A DNA stretch of 64,000 bases from Anas platyrhynchos (GCF_047663525.1 NC_092589.1:65042001-65106000); one strand, 5' to 3'. Positions 46,601 to 59,450 are shown, counted from the stretch's first letter. Notes: generated by a model from the sequence alone, not told the origin. Numbers and translations: made by a program.

Positions 46601-48688
46601 TGATTGTTTTTTAAAATGGTGTGAATATTAGAACCTGAACAAGACCCTTGAATATTTTTATTTTTTGGGTGTCAGACTATAAGGTCCAATAGCATATTCT
46701 GCGAACTGCGTGATACACATTTGAAAGGGAGGGAACTGTAGCAGAAAAGCAGCCTGTTTTACTTGTGCGTTTTGAACTAGACATATGCTGACAGTAAGTG
46801 TAACTTAGTATGTGTATCTACTGGGGACCTTTTTCCAGTTCAATCTGTAGACAATGAGTTTACTTCTCATTTCAGCAAGTGCATTTCTCCAGCTATCCTC
46901 TCTGATTTGTATCAAAGCCAGTGTTTGATACAGTGTTTGACAGCACAAATAATTAACTGGTGCTAGAAATGGCTAAGACACTTTCAGAAAAGGTTACAGA
47001 AACTCATTTTGTCCTCTGATCTGTTGGAATCACAAACATACCAAATGCTGCTATAGGAGATTCTCAAGGTAATTATAGGTGTTTGTTTTGATCAAGGATT
47101 TTTGTGCTCAGCCTAATACTGTATTCTATTGTTATTTTTTTTCTGTCTTAAAAGCAAGTGTAGCCCTTATTATGAAAACCAGTCTAACTAAATTACCATG
47201 AGTGGTATTACAAGGGCTCCAGAGATAAAATGGAGTCCCATTTTAGCAATTGCAAACCTAAATGCCCAGTTTCATACATCACTGTATTATCATCTTACAG
47301 TGACAAATACCTGTAACCAGCAGCTAATAGGCATTTAGGCATTTATTTTATATATATATATATAATATATATATTACAATTTATTAAATACTACAAGCTT
47401 TACTCTTTTGTTCCCCTTAAGAAATGACCTAAAACCAAACATGCGCTAAATGCACAGAATGAATTAGAAATCCATGTTCAAAATTGATCCTCCCAGCCTC
47501 CTAATTAAATGGAGCGCTAGCTTTTCTATTTCCTAGGGGCTAGTTTGCCAGCTCCCTCCTCAGCAAACGAGGTTTCACATTACATTGTGAAACGCCTGTC
47601 TTGTTCCTTGCCTCTGTGTATTGGGACACCCCGAGTACTTAATGGGGGTGTGGATTCTGAGCTAAGCGTTCAATCGCCTGATACGGTCACGCTGGGGATC
47701 ACTTTTAGCAATGCTGATACTTTCCCGTATTTGCCGCAGGAATATACTTACCAAATGGGCAACCGAGGTGTTCTTCCTGAATGCGTGGTTTGCTGGGTGT
47801 TTTTTTACTGTGCTGGAAGAGTCCTGTATCTGTAGCTATCTGTTCTGGAACCAAAGAGATGCAGTACAGATTTTATAGTATTTTAATATCCTCTTTCCTC
47901 TCCACTCTGCGTTTCTATAGTTATTTTCTACAAGTTGAAAGATCGTGTAATGCATAGAGTTACAGAAAAAGGTATAATGCAGTGTGGCTGTAGCCTGGCT
48001 AAAATAGAGAACAAATATCCTACTGATGGTAATGATTTAAATGTGAGATGGGAATTACTGGTTACTATGTCTTCCTAGCTTGATCTAGGGTGTGTATTTG
48101 CCACTCTGATGATTAGCTGTTAAGCACTTACCAGCCTTACTTTAACTAATTTCAGTAATTCACAGCTGCTGTCAGCCAGCAGGAGCCAAAGGCAGCGTCA
48201 TGGGTGTTCGGAGGTTTGCCTCTACTTTGGTCAAGAACCCCCATGGATAAGCACTAATAAAATTCACCGTATGTTATTTGTGCTGAAAGTCCTCAAATTG
48301 AGCATATATAGCAAGTCTTGTATTTTGCATCTTGCTGTAACAGTACATAACCTCGTGTTAAATGAAATGCACGCGATTATCAGAAGCATTCTTACTGTGT
48401 GTTTTTACAGCACAGTTAGATTTTGATTAGAGCCATTGCATGCTAACTAGAAAGAAAAAAGGCAGGTGACAACTAACAAATGGAAGAAAAGACAATCCAA
48501 GTTCTTTCCTTCCAATCACAGTACTGGCTTATCTCCTTTTGGAACTATTAAGTGGTAAGAAAGTAATACTCCTTATTCCATCTAAGCCTCCTGTGTCAAT
48601 TCCTTTGTTCCCTGGACTGTCTCACCTTGCAGGCAAAAATAAACCGCAGAAACTGGAAAACTTGCACAGCTTTATCCATGAATACACA
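46601..48688. other. Spacer between converging 3' ends
   Basis: No gene or repeat family was recognised, apart from a TA repeat at 47348-47375. A 96-codon frame at 47545-47835 on the + strand has no recognisable domain and no splice context, and is probably chance. The stretch at about 47160-47330 is rich in TAAT-like words and could be a conserved non-coding element; this needs a cross-species alignment. Confidence 0.5.
47348..47375. repeat. (TA)n microsatellite
   Basis: Short TATATA-type repeat with one AATA interruption, in the spacer between ECHDC1 and RNF146. Confidence 0.85.
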
Positions 48689-50101
48689 TTTATTTCAGCC
48701 ATTGTTATAGTAAGGAAAACATCTTAGAAGCTTAAGACTACCATTTTTAGCACCTTTTCTATCACAATTTGAAATAATTACATTTCAGCTATTGGCCCTT
48801 TCTATTCTGGGATATATGCACTAAGAATTGGAATTTAATTACCTTTGTTTTAAAGATTAAGCCAAATCAACAGATGACCAACCACCATAACTGCCATAGG
48901 GAAAAAAAAAAGATATTGTACTCTTGACGTTTGTAGAAACTAGGAGATGCAGTATCCAGGATATGTATTTCTAATACAAGCCCACAGTTATCTTTTCTGT
49001 GCTGCTAGTTTTGCTATGGAGAAAAGATAAATAGCAATGTATTCCTTAACATGTGTTCTTTACCTTGAGGTCGGGTTTGATTATTCATGCTCTTTTATTT
49101 CAATGTTTCTGCTGTTAATAAATGACTGATAGTTTTGTCTACCATAACAGTGAAGTGAGTTGATCAGCTCTTCAACTGAGGAGCATTAAGCCTGTGTAAA
49201 CATTAAGCCTGTAACTCGGGATTTTCCTTTAGAAAGGCACACTCCTACAGTGTTGTTTGAGACACGGTCAGTCAGGGATGTTAAGAACTTAGCACTCAAA
49301 ACCAATCCTCCCGTTCAGCAAACACAGGAAGCTGTTTCATGATGGTTTTCTTTAAAGTTCCTCCAGTGAAGTTCAATTAAACTGGAGACATATCTAAGAT
49401 TGTTACTGGTAAAATGTAGTTTTATTAAATTATAAATTCCGTAACAAAAACGAGACAGATCAAGAAAGACCTCAAAAACAGAACTACAAGGACTAGATGG
49501 CAAAGCCCATGAAAATGCCATGAAGTGTATAGGTAAGAATTTGCAACGAAAGTTAACAGCATTTTTACATTTCCATTGAAGGAAGGTAAGTGATTGCTCT
49601 TTGTCTAGTAAAAACACATTTTAACTCCAAACTCACATCTATTTTTTCTCACATTAAATTAAGCATCCTGCTCACACCCAACATCTTGCCTGCTCCCACA
49701 TTGCTTTAGTGTTCTTTTCATACATCAATCCATGCAGAAAGTAGTAAGACACTTAATGCAACAGTCAGATAATGAAAACAATTCAAGTTGTACAGTAGAT
49801 ATACATTGGCCAAAAAGGGACCGAGTATCTCCAAGGGGAAGATGCTACAAAATAAACACAAGACATTTTCAAGAAAACTGGGTATTGCTAAGCAGCTTTC
49901 AAACCATTAACAGGATGACCCAGTTTCTTACACTTAGTCTTCCAGCTGAGACACGTTAAAGAGACTTAAGTTAGGCCAGATCTGGTTCTCCCCTTCACCC
50001 CACCCTCCCACCAAACACACTGCTAGGTTTGAGTGCAATGCCAATGTGGACAGAAAATTTACAGATACGGGACTGAGTTTTTCAATCGCATGGCTCCAGA
50101 T
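48689..50101 (-). other. RNF146: RNF146 3' UTR (extent inferred)
   Basis: Minus-strand sequence downstream of the RNF146 stop. Minus-strand AATAAA hexamers (TTTATT on the + strand) lie at 49421-49426, 49094-49099 and 48689-48694, giving 3' UTRs of about 0.7, 1.0 or 1.4 kb. I drew the feature to the farthest of these. No repeat element was recognised in it. Confidence 0.45.
49421..49426 (-). terminator. RNF146: Candidate proximal poly(A) signal for RNF146
   Basis: On the minus strand this reads AATAAA, the first such hexamer after the RNF146 stop codon. Two more, at 49094 and 48689, could give longer forms. Confidence 0.35.
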
Positions 50102-51160
50102 TTAAACTTCAGTGACTGTGCACTGTCCATCCGGCCTTCTAGACCTTACACTTGCGTTTACCACCCCTCCCCCTGCGACTGGTCTATCCGCTCCTGACTG
50201 GTTTGCGTTGGCATTCAAGTGTCTCTGCTGGGCAGAGGATGACTGTTGCTGGAGGTGGGCAGACACATCCTCGCTATCGCTGCTAGCATCCGATTCGGTC
50301 TCCTCCACGGAGGCGTCAGGGGCTGGCACCCTACCAGATGATGACGATTCATGGTCTTCCTCCCCCTCTCCCCTATGGCTCCTTTCGGCCATACTGTCTC
50401 CATTTATTTGCAACTGGGCAAAAGAGTTTTCTAGAGAAGTGCTTGCATCAGGCGATGGTGTTGAAGGACTCATCAGCTGACCATCGAGTGACGGCAGGGG
50501 CCTAGCAGAAACAGCTACCAGGGGCTGTACGGCTGAAGCCCCCGGGGTCGCTGTGCTGTCTGCACCATCAGCGGAGCTCTCCCTTGCCAGGTTGACAGTG
50601 TTAGCGTCACAGTCCAACCTAAGCCCAGCCACTCCCTTCTTTGGAATATCTATAATGTCCCGTTTTATTTTCCTGCGGCGTCCATGCTCGTTTCTCCTAT
50701 ACTGAACCATATTTTCAAGATCTGCTACGTATAAAAACCCAGCGATCAGCATTTCAGTGCTCTTTTTACCTTTGGAAAAGGCATCTTCCAGCTCTCTGCT
50801 GGTACGTTCATCATACTGCCACCAACCATTTCTACCTTCATAGTACCAAGCATACTCTCCGTTGCCTCTGCTTGCTGCTTTGAGTTCTTCCGGTGATAAT
50901 AAGGTTGGCTTGTCGAGAAAATCCTCTGGAATCTCCTGCCGGCAGAGTGCACATCGTTTCCCAAGCCAAGAAGCTCCCTTCACACACAGATAGCAGAAGA
51001 CATGTTTACAAGGCAGACTTACTGGATGGACACACGTTTGCAGACAGATAGCACATTCAGGGACTGTCAGGGGAGGTGCTGCATTAGCACATGACTCATT
51101 TGTCTTCCTGTTTGTGGGAAGCATGTTGATCGAATGATCTATTTCACCACAGCCAGCCAT
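50102..51160 (-). CDS. RNF146: RNF146 (Iduna), PAR-dependent RING E3 ubiquitin ligase
   Basis: A single-exon frame of 352 codons closely matches vertebrate RNF146 (human about 358). A C3HC4 RING runs from Cys36 to Cys73 (C36, C39, C51, H53, C56, C59, C70, C73). A WWE domain follows at about residues 92-168 ([20 protein letters not shown]), keeping Tyr107, Trp114, Tyr144, Gln153 and Arg163, the residues known to bind iso-ADP-ribose. The acidic, Ser-rich C-terminal half looks disordered. It contains RPVAGG (326-331), which fits the tankyrase-binding consensus RxxAxG. RNF146 ubiquitylates PARylated tankyrase substrates such as AXIN, thereby promoting Wnt signalling, and acts in cytosol and nucleus. 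I chose the ATG of [10 protein letters not shown] because an acceptor CTTCTGCAG|G ends one base before it; a reading frame five codons longer crosses that splice site. The gene converges with ECHDC1. Confidence 0.97.
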   Translation of the reverse strand: MAGCGEIDHSINMLPTNRKTNESCANAAPPLTVPECAICLQTCVHPVSLPCKHVFCYLCVKGASWLGKRCALCRQEIPEDFLDKPTLLSPEELKAASRGNGEYAWYYEGRNGWWQYDERTSRELEDAFSKGKKSTEMLIAGFLYVADLENMVQYRRNEHGRRRKIKRDIIDIPKKGVAGLRLDCDANTVNLARESSADGADSTATPGASAVQPLVAVSARPLPSLDGQLMSPSTPSPDASTSLENSFAQLQINGDSMAERSHRGEGEEDHESSSSGRVPAPDASVEETESDASSDSEDVSAHLQQQSSSAQQRHLNANANQSGADRPVAGGGVVNASVRSRRPDGQCTVTEV

Positions 51161-51175
51161 CCTGCAGAAGATCAA
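51161..51175 (-). other. RNF146: RNF146 coding-exon splice acceptor
   Basis: On the minus strand the sequence reads TTGATCTTCTGCAG|GATGGC. The exon therefore starts at 51161, one base before the start codon, so the 5' UTR must come almost entirely from upstream exons. Confidence 0.85.
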
Positions 51176-51359
51176 AGAGATGTAAATCAGTTTACTGTGT
51201 CAACCTAAACTGGCACCTTACCTCACCATCCACAGAATGAGACACTTGCCTTGCGTTAAGATGAGGTATCATTTATGAAGCTCAACTTCTGAAGTAAGTG
51301 ATAGGTTAACACTCTGTTTTCTGAGTCAACAAACTAAGCTGAATTTTGGTAGATTTCTA

Positions 51360-51374
51360 CCCCCCCCCCCCCCA
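51360..51374. repeat. Poly(C) run of 15 bases
   Basis: An uninterrupted C homopolymer on the + strand (poly-G in the RNF146 transcript sense), about 200 bases upstream of the RNF146 coding-exon acceptor. Confidence 0.95.
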
Positions 51375-52370
51375 GTTGCTGATCTTTAATCTTTTGTTTC
51401 ATTTTTAACACAGTACCATGCCAAACTTTGGAATTTCCTGTCCTTTTCCTGAAGCAGTGCTCATCAGCTAGCTTCATGCAGCCTAAAGGTACTACAAAGT
51501 GTCCAGCCAGCCTGTTATTTTGGAGCCTCCTCAGAAAATCTGAAGAGGCTATGATTCTTTTCTCAAGAGGTGACCTACCCACAAAACAATCCATCTGTAC
51601 AGTACTGGTGATCATCAGTTTGACTAGGGGATTACCAGAACAGTACTTCAGGCTAGCTTTCCATAGTACAAAATATGCCCAGCAGCAGAACCAGGCTGGA
51701 GTATTCCCACTTGCTGTTTCTTAGTCACCACAGCATACCAGCCCTCAGACAGGGCTCGTAACAACCACAGGGCTACAGGAGGAACTGGATTTGAAGACAG
51801 GTGGCTTTTTCAAAAGCTATCCTGTATTTCTCTTTCCTAAAAAACAGGTGAACTTGCTGATCTAGCTGAGGGTACCTCAAAAGGAATTGTTCCAGCCAAG
51901 CAGAAGGGGCAGTGTATCTATCACAGGAGATGAAATACGCAGCCATGATTGTTTGTGAAGTCACTGCCTGTGCCTTTTCTGGCCATGTACTATCTCTGTT
52001 ATTAAACAGAAATTTTGTAAGCAACTACAATGTTACTCTAGCATTTTATAGGATTTCAATAGGCAAAATATTCTAGCCTAGACAATAAAAATGCCTGCTA
52101 GACTACATTTTACCTATGGCAATCTTTCACAGTCTTTTTCATGGTTATTTTCCTTTTATGTTCTCTTTTATTCTCATCAAAACAAACCAATAGATACCAA
52201 ACGAGGGAGAAGAGTGGGCTTTGGGGGAATGGGGCCTAAAAATGTGCCTTCTTCATTTTAAATCTCCAAGGAATTTGGCAGCACGGGGCTGACACTCAGC
52301 AAAATAGCCTTTCAGTATAACTAGTCCTCTTTGCACAAACAGCAGAGAATAGTTCATCCAAAGGCATCAC

Positions 52371-52600
52371 AGAAGGGTGGGACAGAAGGGACCATTGGAG
52401 GTCACAGGAGCCCAGATTCCAGCTCCACATGGCACTACCACCAGTATCAGATCTGATCAGTCATGGCTTTGTCTAACTGACTTTTTTGAAACCTGCAAGG
52501 ATGGTGGTATCACAACCTCCCTGGACAGCCTGTTCCAGTATTAGACATATTTCTAGTAAAACACATTACCTCAAGAGAAAATCCCTCGTGTTACAGTAAA
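52371..52600 (-). mobile_element. Old CR1 LINE fragment, minus orientation
   Basis: It starts like a diverged reverse-complement CR1 end (CACAGAAGGGTGGGACAGAA, then GGGACCATTGGAGGTCAC) and continues with CAACCTCCCTGGACAGCCTG TTCCAGT-type text. Divergence by eye is higher than in the other copies, so both ends are approximate. Confidence 0.75.
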
Positions 52601-54733
52601 AGCTTCCACTGCTTTATACATCTTATGAACGCATGCTGGGATTAGAAAAAAAAAAAGATTTATGCTTCTGTGTCTATATTTATCTTTACAATAATGTATC
52701 TCTATATGCTACCCATTCCCTTTTGTTACTGTAATTTCCCCTCGAAAGAGCAATGCCTTTCTTTAATCTGATTTTTTAATCAAGTCGGGTTTTTTAAGCT
52801 CTACTGTTCATATATTTTTTTCTGAAGTGGCATATAATTGTGTCCACCTTTGTATCTGAATTTCCTTCTCTGAGATTAAGAACAAATATGCATACTAGCT
52901 CTTCAGTCAGCGTGCAGATACAGACAGCATTACCACCTGGTAATTGTCTTTATTGTGCACATCTACGTGTGAGACACATTCTAAAAGTGCTGTGAACTAG
53001 TTGCTCCCTGGCAACTTCACACTTTCCAGGTTATATTTGGAAGCAGAACTTTACACCAAAACTAGGTTTTTATGACGAGAAACTTATTAGAAAAAGGAGA
53101 GAATAAAAGCTATTCAGATTTCAGAATACCCACGAATACAAGTGAAACACTATCTCACAACAGAAGAGCTGAAAGAGAAATCCATGTATTGATTAATTTG
53201 TGCCAACCATGGCTGAGGAAAAAAGATCTGAATTTTCAAGTGTTCCCATAATGACATACTACTGAGCAGAAAGGCACAGCAGCTGAGATTTTTATTTCCA
53301 TGCTACAGTTTTACAAAAGGCTTCTTTTCCCTAAATACATTTTATAAGGTTATCCTCTTCAAAGAAAAGATAAAAACAACATGAAGATAAGTAACTTCTA
53401 TATAATTTGTGTATAATAATTAAGAATTTGGAGACTGCTGGGATTAAAAATGAAACCCATTTTGACAAATCAAATTCTGGTATTGTTACTATCATGAGTA
53501 AATGTATTACGCTGTATCATGAGTAAACAAAAAGCAGTGTGAGAGTTCTCATTAATATCTGAGCTGTGCTCAATATGTCACCTTTTAATTTGAAGGTTCT
53601 TTGATTCCTTACTAGATCAAGCTAATAATGTAGCATATGAACGGAAAGGAGGAATAAATGCCTTATTTTGAAAGTCTTAAAGTAATTTTTAATGAATTAG
53701 AGGAAGATAGTATTTGTAAAATTAATAAAACTAGAGGAATACCCTTATCTCTAACCAAGCACTACCTGCAACATAAAACTTTTAATAAAAGACAAGCACA
53801 ACTGCAGTTGCATGTGCTCAGAATGCAGGACAATTATGCATTTAAAGATTTAGATCAACTGAACTGAGGCTCTCACTTTTTGTTTCTAAAAGAACATACT
53901 AATTAATCCTTTATTGTTTATCTTTTTAAGTATCAGATCTAGTTCATAGAGTTTGTCTATAAATTAGTACTAGGGCATATATATGTAGATTTTTATTGAA
54001 CAGGTAAGCCCTTTGGAAAAGAGGAAAAACATCTAGAGCTGCTATTCTGCTAAGTTATGGCTGTGGGAGCACATTCATTCCAGCTTCATGGCATTAATAA
54101 CTAAACAAATCTGAGCGCAGAGTATTTTCCCTGAAATTAACAGTAATATTTTATAACAAGATTTAATCAAAAAAGGATTCATATTAAAATGGTTTTCAAA
54201 TACTAAGCTCTGTTTTTTGGAGAGCCGGGTTACTTTATTAATTTTGGCTAACAGGGAAAATTACATTATCGAATAAATTAAAATCAGTGACAGGTTCTAA
54301 AAATAAAATTATTTGAAGTATTTGGATCATCAGATATAAAAAAGGGATCAACAAGCATCTGAATGCTACATTTTAACATAAATATAGCCTAAAGCCAACT
54401 GTGAAGGAGCTGGTCTACAATCTTGGCAGATCTCACTTCTATTATCTCTCTCTTTTTTTAATTAATATTAAAACCTACATTTCATTTGGTAAGCTTAGGA
54501 CGCATAGCCTAGAGTGCCTTCATCAACACACAAAGTATGGAATAGGTACTGTATAAAAACTATATGAAAATTCCCTAGGCCTTCTGGGACTCTGTCCAAA
54601 GAGCAAGTAAATTCCCATAACCCTACCCCAAAACAGTAATTTTTCGGACTCCAGGTCAAATTCCAGCTACAACTAAGCAGTTTGTCAACGAGCTGGCACA
54701 TGCAAGTCCATTAACAAAACAACAGCAGCTTAC

Positions 54734-54864
54734 TTTCTCAGAGTAATTTCTACTGACGCATGCCACGAGACTAAGATGTCCTCTCTTCAGATGGCTCCAG
54801 CTAGGATGGCAGGTCCTCTTTCCCAAGGCTGGCTCATTCCTTGTCTGTCCTGCCCAACGGTACA
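54734..54864 (-). other. RNF146: Candidate RNF146 5' UTR exon
   Basis: On the minus strand, GAAACGCTGCAG precedes a 131-nt exon-like segment that ends GAGAAA|GTAAGC, a plausible donor. It lies between the CpG-island exon and the coding exon, and human RNF146 is known to have several alternative 5' UTR exons. There is no coding support, since a UTR has none. Its use is inferred from splice-site quality alone. Confidence 0.3.
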
Positions 54865-57800
54865 CTGCAGCGTTTCAGCTTCTCTGCACACTAATGGAAA
54901 GCAAACAGTATCACCATTACAACAGCATTGTACGCAGGTATGAGTGAACAAAACCCAATGCTATGGTCCTGTTACAGAAAAGAAATAACTATCCTTTAAT
55001 TTACTTGATGCAGACACCATCAGACATTGTTGCGTTTTTTGCAATTGCCAATTTTGCCCTACAGTTTGATGTCTATTATTCTGATGTCTAACTTATGCAA
55101 ATTACCTTTTTCTAAAGTATTATAAAAGGCAATTATCTTATCATATCTGAAGTTAATGCCTCATTTCCATAAAGTAACCATGTAGACAAAATGAGAAACA
55201 AGACTAAAGTTAGGAGTATGTTATGTTTGTGCATATTTAATCTCTAGTAAATGACTTCCTGTTTTCAGAGAGTTTAACAAGTAACAACAGCATCCTAAAC
55301 CTGTATCTAAAAAGAGCCATATCATATTATCCCAAAGGCCTATCCAGCTTTGTATCTTGTCTGTAAACAAGGGCTGTTTTGGGATGTTTGAGGAGAAAAC
55401 AATGCATGCAAACAGGTGATTTCCCTAGGTCCTGTCCACATTTCAAGCAGTCTGCAGCTTACGGCCCTCTTTATGAAGTACCAAGCACTTCTGAGGTTCA
55501 ATCCTGAAACAAATACATGTGATCTCTGAAAAAGAGGACAAGGGTGCAGTTCAGGCTCCGCAACTCTGAGGTAACATGCCCCTCTTCAGGCTACCAGTTA
55601 ATGTCAGCCAAAATACATTTTGCAGTATGTCACCAGCCAGAATTTGAACCAATTCATTTCATAAATACAGAACAGTCTCTGGAAACCAGTGTCTTAACAA
55701 TTACCTAAATAACTCTACAGTAGGCAGGTAGGAATCTGCAAACTGGGCGAGAGCAGGGAGACCACCAAGATTTCACTGTCCCATTCTCAAGCTCTAAACA
55801 GGAAGGTCTCAACCTGAAAGAGCCACCCTTAGTTACAGAAAGTATTTTTAGAAAGACTGGTGAGCCATACAGCTGTATCTTCCTCTCTTCTGGGCTGTAG
55901 CTTTCAAGATGTTTCTCAGGCATTTTGAATTACAATTTTCAGTTGCTGCAAAATATCTTATGAATGCTTTGAAGCAGACCCAAGAATGTCACGTATTTGA
56001 TTTCAATTTGCTCAAGGAAAGAATCATTTTGGTGTAAACATGGTGCAGATCAGATTTATGCACAGACTAGAGCAAAGTCAAGGAGTGGTAAGTCTCAGAA
56101 AGAACATGGAGCATTTAGTATTACGGTGTTCTGTGCTATGGTCCATCAAATGACTGAACATTTATCACGAATAATGTCAGATTGAAATGTTCAGATGACT
56201 CCAGTGTAAGATAAATTACTCAAACGTGTTATTTTCCTTATAGCTGAGCTCCACGTAGCATTCAGTCCAGCTATTTTTAGCAAACATTCAAAAGGAAAAA
56301 TGCAAAAATGAACATGCCTATCTACTTGTCCTAGCACCCCTTCAAAAGGGAGATGCTTCTCCCCTCATCAATCCAGCAACTTCCCCTTTCTTCACACATT
56401 AATCTGAAATGGAGAGCTGCAATCACACTGAAATTTTGGCTCTACTAATCCACTCACACCAAATACCGTGTTTGCTATGATCAAAGAGATGGTTGCAACA
56501 AGCTCGATGCTGTGGGTGTGGTGCCCAGCCCTTCAGCTCAGACCCTGGCTTTCTATTCCTTCTGCTACCTCCTCTAATCCACTGTCAGAGGTGGAGCATT
56601 CTGAGACCAAATGTTACGTGGAGATGGGAGAAGGACGCTGGGTCAGCTCTGACAGATTTCCTATTAAAAAAAAAATGTACGCACATTTACGATGCATGTA
56701 ATTATACTGGGAAGAATCCAATTAGGGCATAATTATGGGATTATGGTAAGGCAACTTTCTAAATGCTGCACAGCTCTTAAAAAGAACTAGTTCACAAACT
56801 GACTTCAGGTAACCTCTACTCTTCATTACGTTGTTATTTATGTAATAAGCCAGTCATGAAAACTATACAAAACGGGATAAAAGACACTGGTGGTTACACA
56901 CACCCTTTCCCGGACTCTGCTTCTTTGAAGTTAAGTGGCTAAGAGCCATGTTCTCTACGTAGCAATTAACTGCCTACGTTAGACGAGCACCTTGTACGGG
57001 GAGTTACGCTAACTGTGGCAACCTCCAAGAGTCCCTTCCCCACTGACTAAACCCACACGTCCCATCACACGTGGATTTTGAAACGTGCATTCAGCACGCA
57101 ATGGATGCAGGACAATCCCAGCACCCAGGAGGAGCAAGGGCTTCGACCTGGCATCAGCAGCTGGCCAGCAGCTCCTCCCACACTGAGGCTCAGGCAGTAT
57201 CTGACTGCTCTTTGTTCCCTTGGAAGTCTCCAGGGACGCTTGCTGGGAGAAGTTGTGCCAGCCTCTTCCATGCAGCTTTATGACTCCAAAGTGGCTGACC
57301 TCCTACCTGAGCTACCATCCAACAGTGACCCCAGGTCTTCTTTGAAAAAACGTCGAGCTTTTACTAAACCAAGATGGAACAAAACCTTTCTTGTCAGTTA
57401 ACTGCTACCCATCAGGTTCCCAGTAACCTATCAGAGCCCAAACTACTTTTTTTTTCCCCATTTTTCTTTTGCTTTGGAGACCAGAGTGAAAAGAAAAACA
57501 GCAACAATAATTAAAAAAAAAGTATTCCAGAAATGCACATATTTAAGAAGCCAGCTCCTGAATGTAAATGTGGTGTTACCTACAGCCTTATTTAAATCCT
57601 GCCTCAAATGATAAATTCTGCAGCACTCTGCAGATTACTTAGAATAGTTACCACAAGGTAATCCTTTGTGTCCCCATATGCTGAAAAATCAACGGGTGCA
57701 GCACTACAAAATAAAAACGGTAAATGCTTTTATGTAGTTTAGTACTTGACTGTTTCCATCAAGCTCCCTATCTCATACCTCGATTCCTGGGGAAGGCGGG

Positions 57801-58164
57801 GTGGAAGGAGGTGGAAGCAGGGGATAGAACTCTGTCCCTCCCTACCAGCCACCATCAGCCAAACACTGGGGAAAGAAAGAAGGGAAGATTTTTGCCTTTT
57901 TTTTTTTTTTTTTTTAATAAGGTGAGGGAAAAAAACTCATTCTCCCAGCTGAAGGCCTGTTATTGTCAACGTAGTGTCAGCTAAAGGTACTGAGCCTTTC
58001 AGGTGTTTTTCAAACCATCACCAGGCAATCCACAGCAGATAAATAACCTGTCTCCTGTCCACGGTGACTTCTCTGTACCTCTTTCTTAGAGTATCTCTGG
58101 GAAATTAGAGATGTCATGAGGGCTCAACTTCCCTGTCATCCCTTATGCAGTGCCATTACACATT

Positions 58165-58209
58165 AATTAAAAAAAAAACAAAAAAAAAAAACACAAAAAA
58201 AAAACACAC
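58165..58209. repeat. A-rich simple repeat
   Basis: Runs of 8-11 A residues separated by single C or CAC. Low-complexity sequence in the RNF146 intron. Confidence 0.85.
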
Positions 58210-59280
58210 CTTGTATAGATTTAGAACTAAACCACAGAAAAATAGTCAAGTGCAGAACAGTCAACCATTTTGCTATTGAACTGCTGCATATTTATTCAAA
58301 GTGAGTTTCTTGTCCTATGCTACAATTGGAGCACTGAATTTGAAGTAAATATTTCATTTTATTTAAGAGAGCAAAATATTAGCTTCTTTCTCAAACAAAA
58401 CGATAGTGTCAAAGCTGCCGTAGGGAAACAAAGCAAGACTGGGTTCATCTGAAGTTATCAATGCTTTGGAAACACAAAGTAAGCGCAGGAACATCTCTAA
58501 ACAGAGAGATGCACAGAAAAAGGAGGGGGGGAAAATCAATTCCAATAAAGGTTTTTTCTTCCACCATTTCCAAGAGCCCAGCATTCAAACTCCCTTGAAA
58601 CCCTGCAGTTCCATCCCTCTCAGCAAATGACAGCGGCATGACTGACACCCCAACTGCTGCAGCGGGTTTGGGAGGAAACAAAAAGAACTTTTTCCTTTCT
58701 CCCCGCACAGATTCCGCACTGTGGGGATTTAAACAATCGGCACTTTGATTCCCTCGGACAGCAACCACAGCATCAGCCGCACGGCGCTGCCAAGCGGGCT
58801 CTCGCCAGCACAGGGGATTTGAGATTAACTCAAAGCGGCCAAATCGATCCCAGGGCTTCGTAGCGGGCGCTGGGCGCTGTCACGGCAGGTCGCTTTTGGC
58901 GATGCGTTTTGGGAGGCACTTCAAGGCCTGTTTCCAGCAGTGCCCTGCGGTAGGGGAGGCTGCGTTTCTCCTACCACAGACCCGACAAAGGCACAACTTT
59001 TCGCAGCGCCCTCCCCTCGCGATCACCGGGGGCACGGTTCACCGCACAGGACCGCGGGCTGGGCTCACAGCAAAGCGGCACCGGCGAGGGGCCGCGCAGG
59101 GCCCGCACCGCCACCGCCGCCTCCCCGGGCCCCGCCGCCGGCCGCCGCCTCCCTCCCCACGGCGCTGCCGGGCACGGGGGGAGCCCCGCCGGCACCCCGG
59201 GGCCTGCCCTTTTGTTCCGGGCCTCGCACAGCCCGGCCCCGCCGCGGGGAGGAGGTGGGAAGTGGGGGGGGGGAGCGCGG

Positions 59281-59320
59281 CCGTTGGTAACCGTTGGTGA
59301 TCGTTGGTGACCGTTGGAGC
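59281..59320. repeat. 10-bp tandem repeat with MYB-like sites
   Basis: Four units of CCGTTGGTGA (with small changes) repeat at exactly 10-bp spacing. On the minus strand each contains CAAC(G)G/A, close to the MYB consensus YAACGG. The array sits about 35 bases inside the intron, after the first-exon donor of RNF146. Confidence 0.8.
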
Positions 59321-59359
59321 CCCCCTCTCCCCCCCCGGGTGCCGCCGCCGGGGACTCAC

Positions 59360-59450
59360 CCGCAGGGTCGGGTCGGGCCGGGCCCGGCGCGCGCCGCTCC
59401 GCCACCTGCCGCCGCCGCGGGACGCGCCGACGTCACGAGCGGGGAGGGAG
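59360..59450 (-). other. RNF146: RNF146 non-coding exon 1 (approximate 5' end)
   Basis: On the minus strand the sequence CCTGCGG|GTGAGTCCCC gives a strong donor whose exon side ends at 59360. The exon must start upstream in the CpG island; the 5' limit given is a guess. It encodes no protein, because the coding exon begins one base before its ATG. Confidence 0.6.
59429..59436. promoter_or_regulatory. CRE-like element
   Basis: GACGTCAC, within CGACGTCACG, differs from the palindromic CREB/ATF site TGACGTCA by one base. Its position near the inferred RNF146 start suits a promoter element. Function is inferred. Confidence 0.4.

Larger units (their letters stand above)
51162..59353 (-). other. 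RNF146: RNF146 5' intron region
   Basis: About 8.2 kb between the CpG-island first-exon donor and the coding-exon acceptor. It contains a 15-base C run, one old CR1 fragment, A-rich simple repeats and one candidate 5' UTR exon at 54.7-54.9 kb. No other gene was recognised on either strand. Confidence 0.6.

Noticed and set aside
47545-47835. 96-codon + strand frame between the two genes
   Set aside because: No recognisable motif; its length is unremarkable for chance.
51161-51175. Five-codon upstream extension of RNF146 (MIFCR)
   Set aside because: It lies across the splice acceptor TTCTGCAG|G, so these bases are intron.
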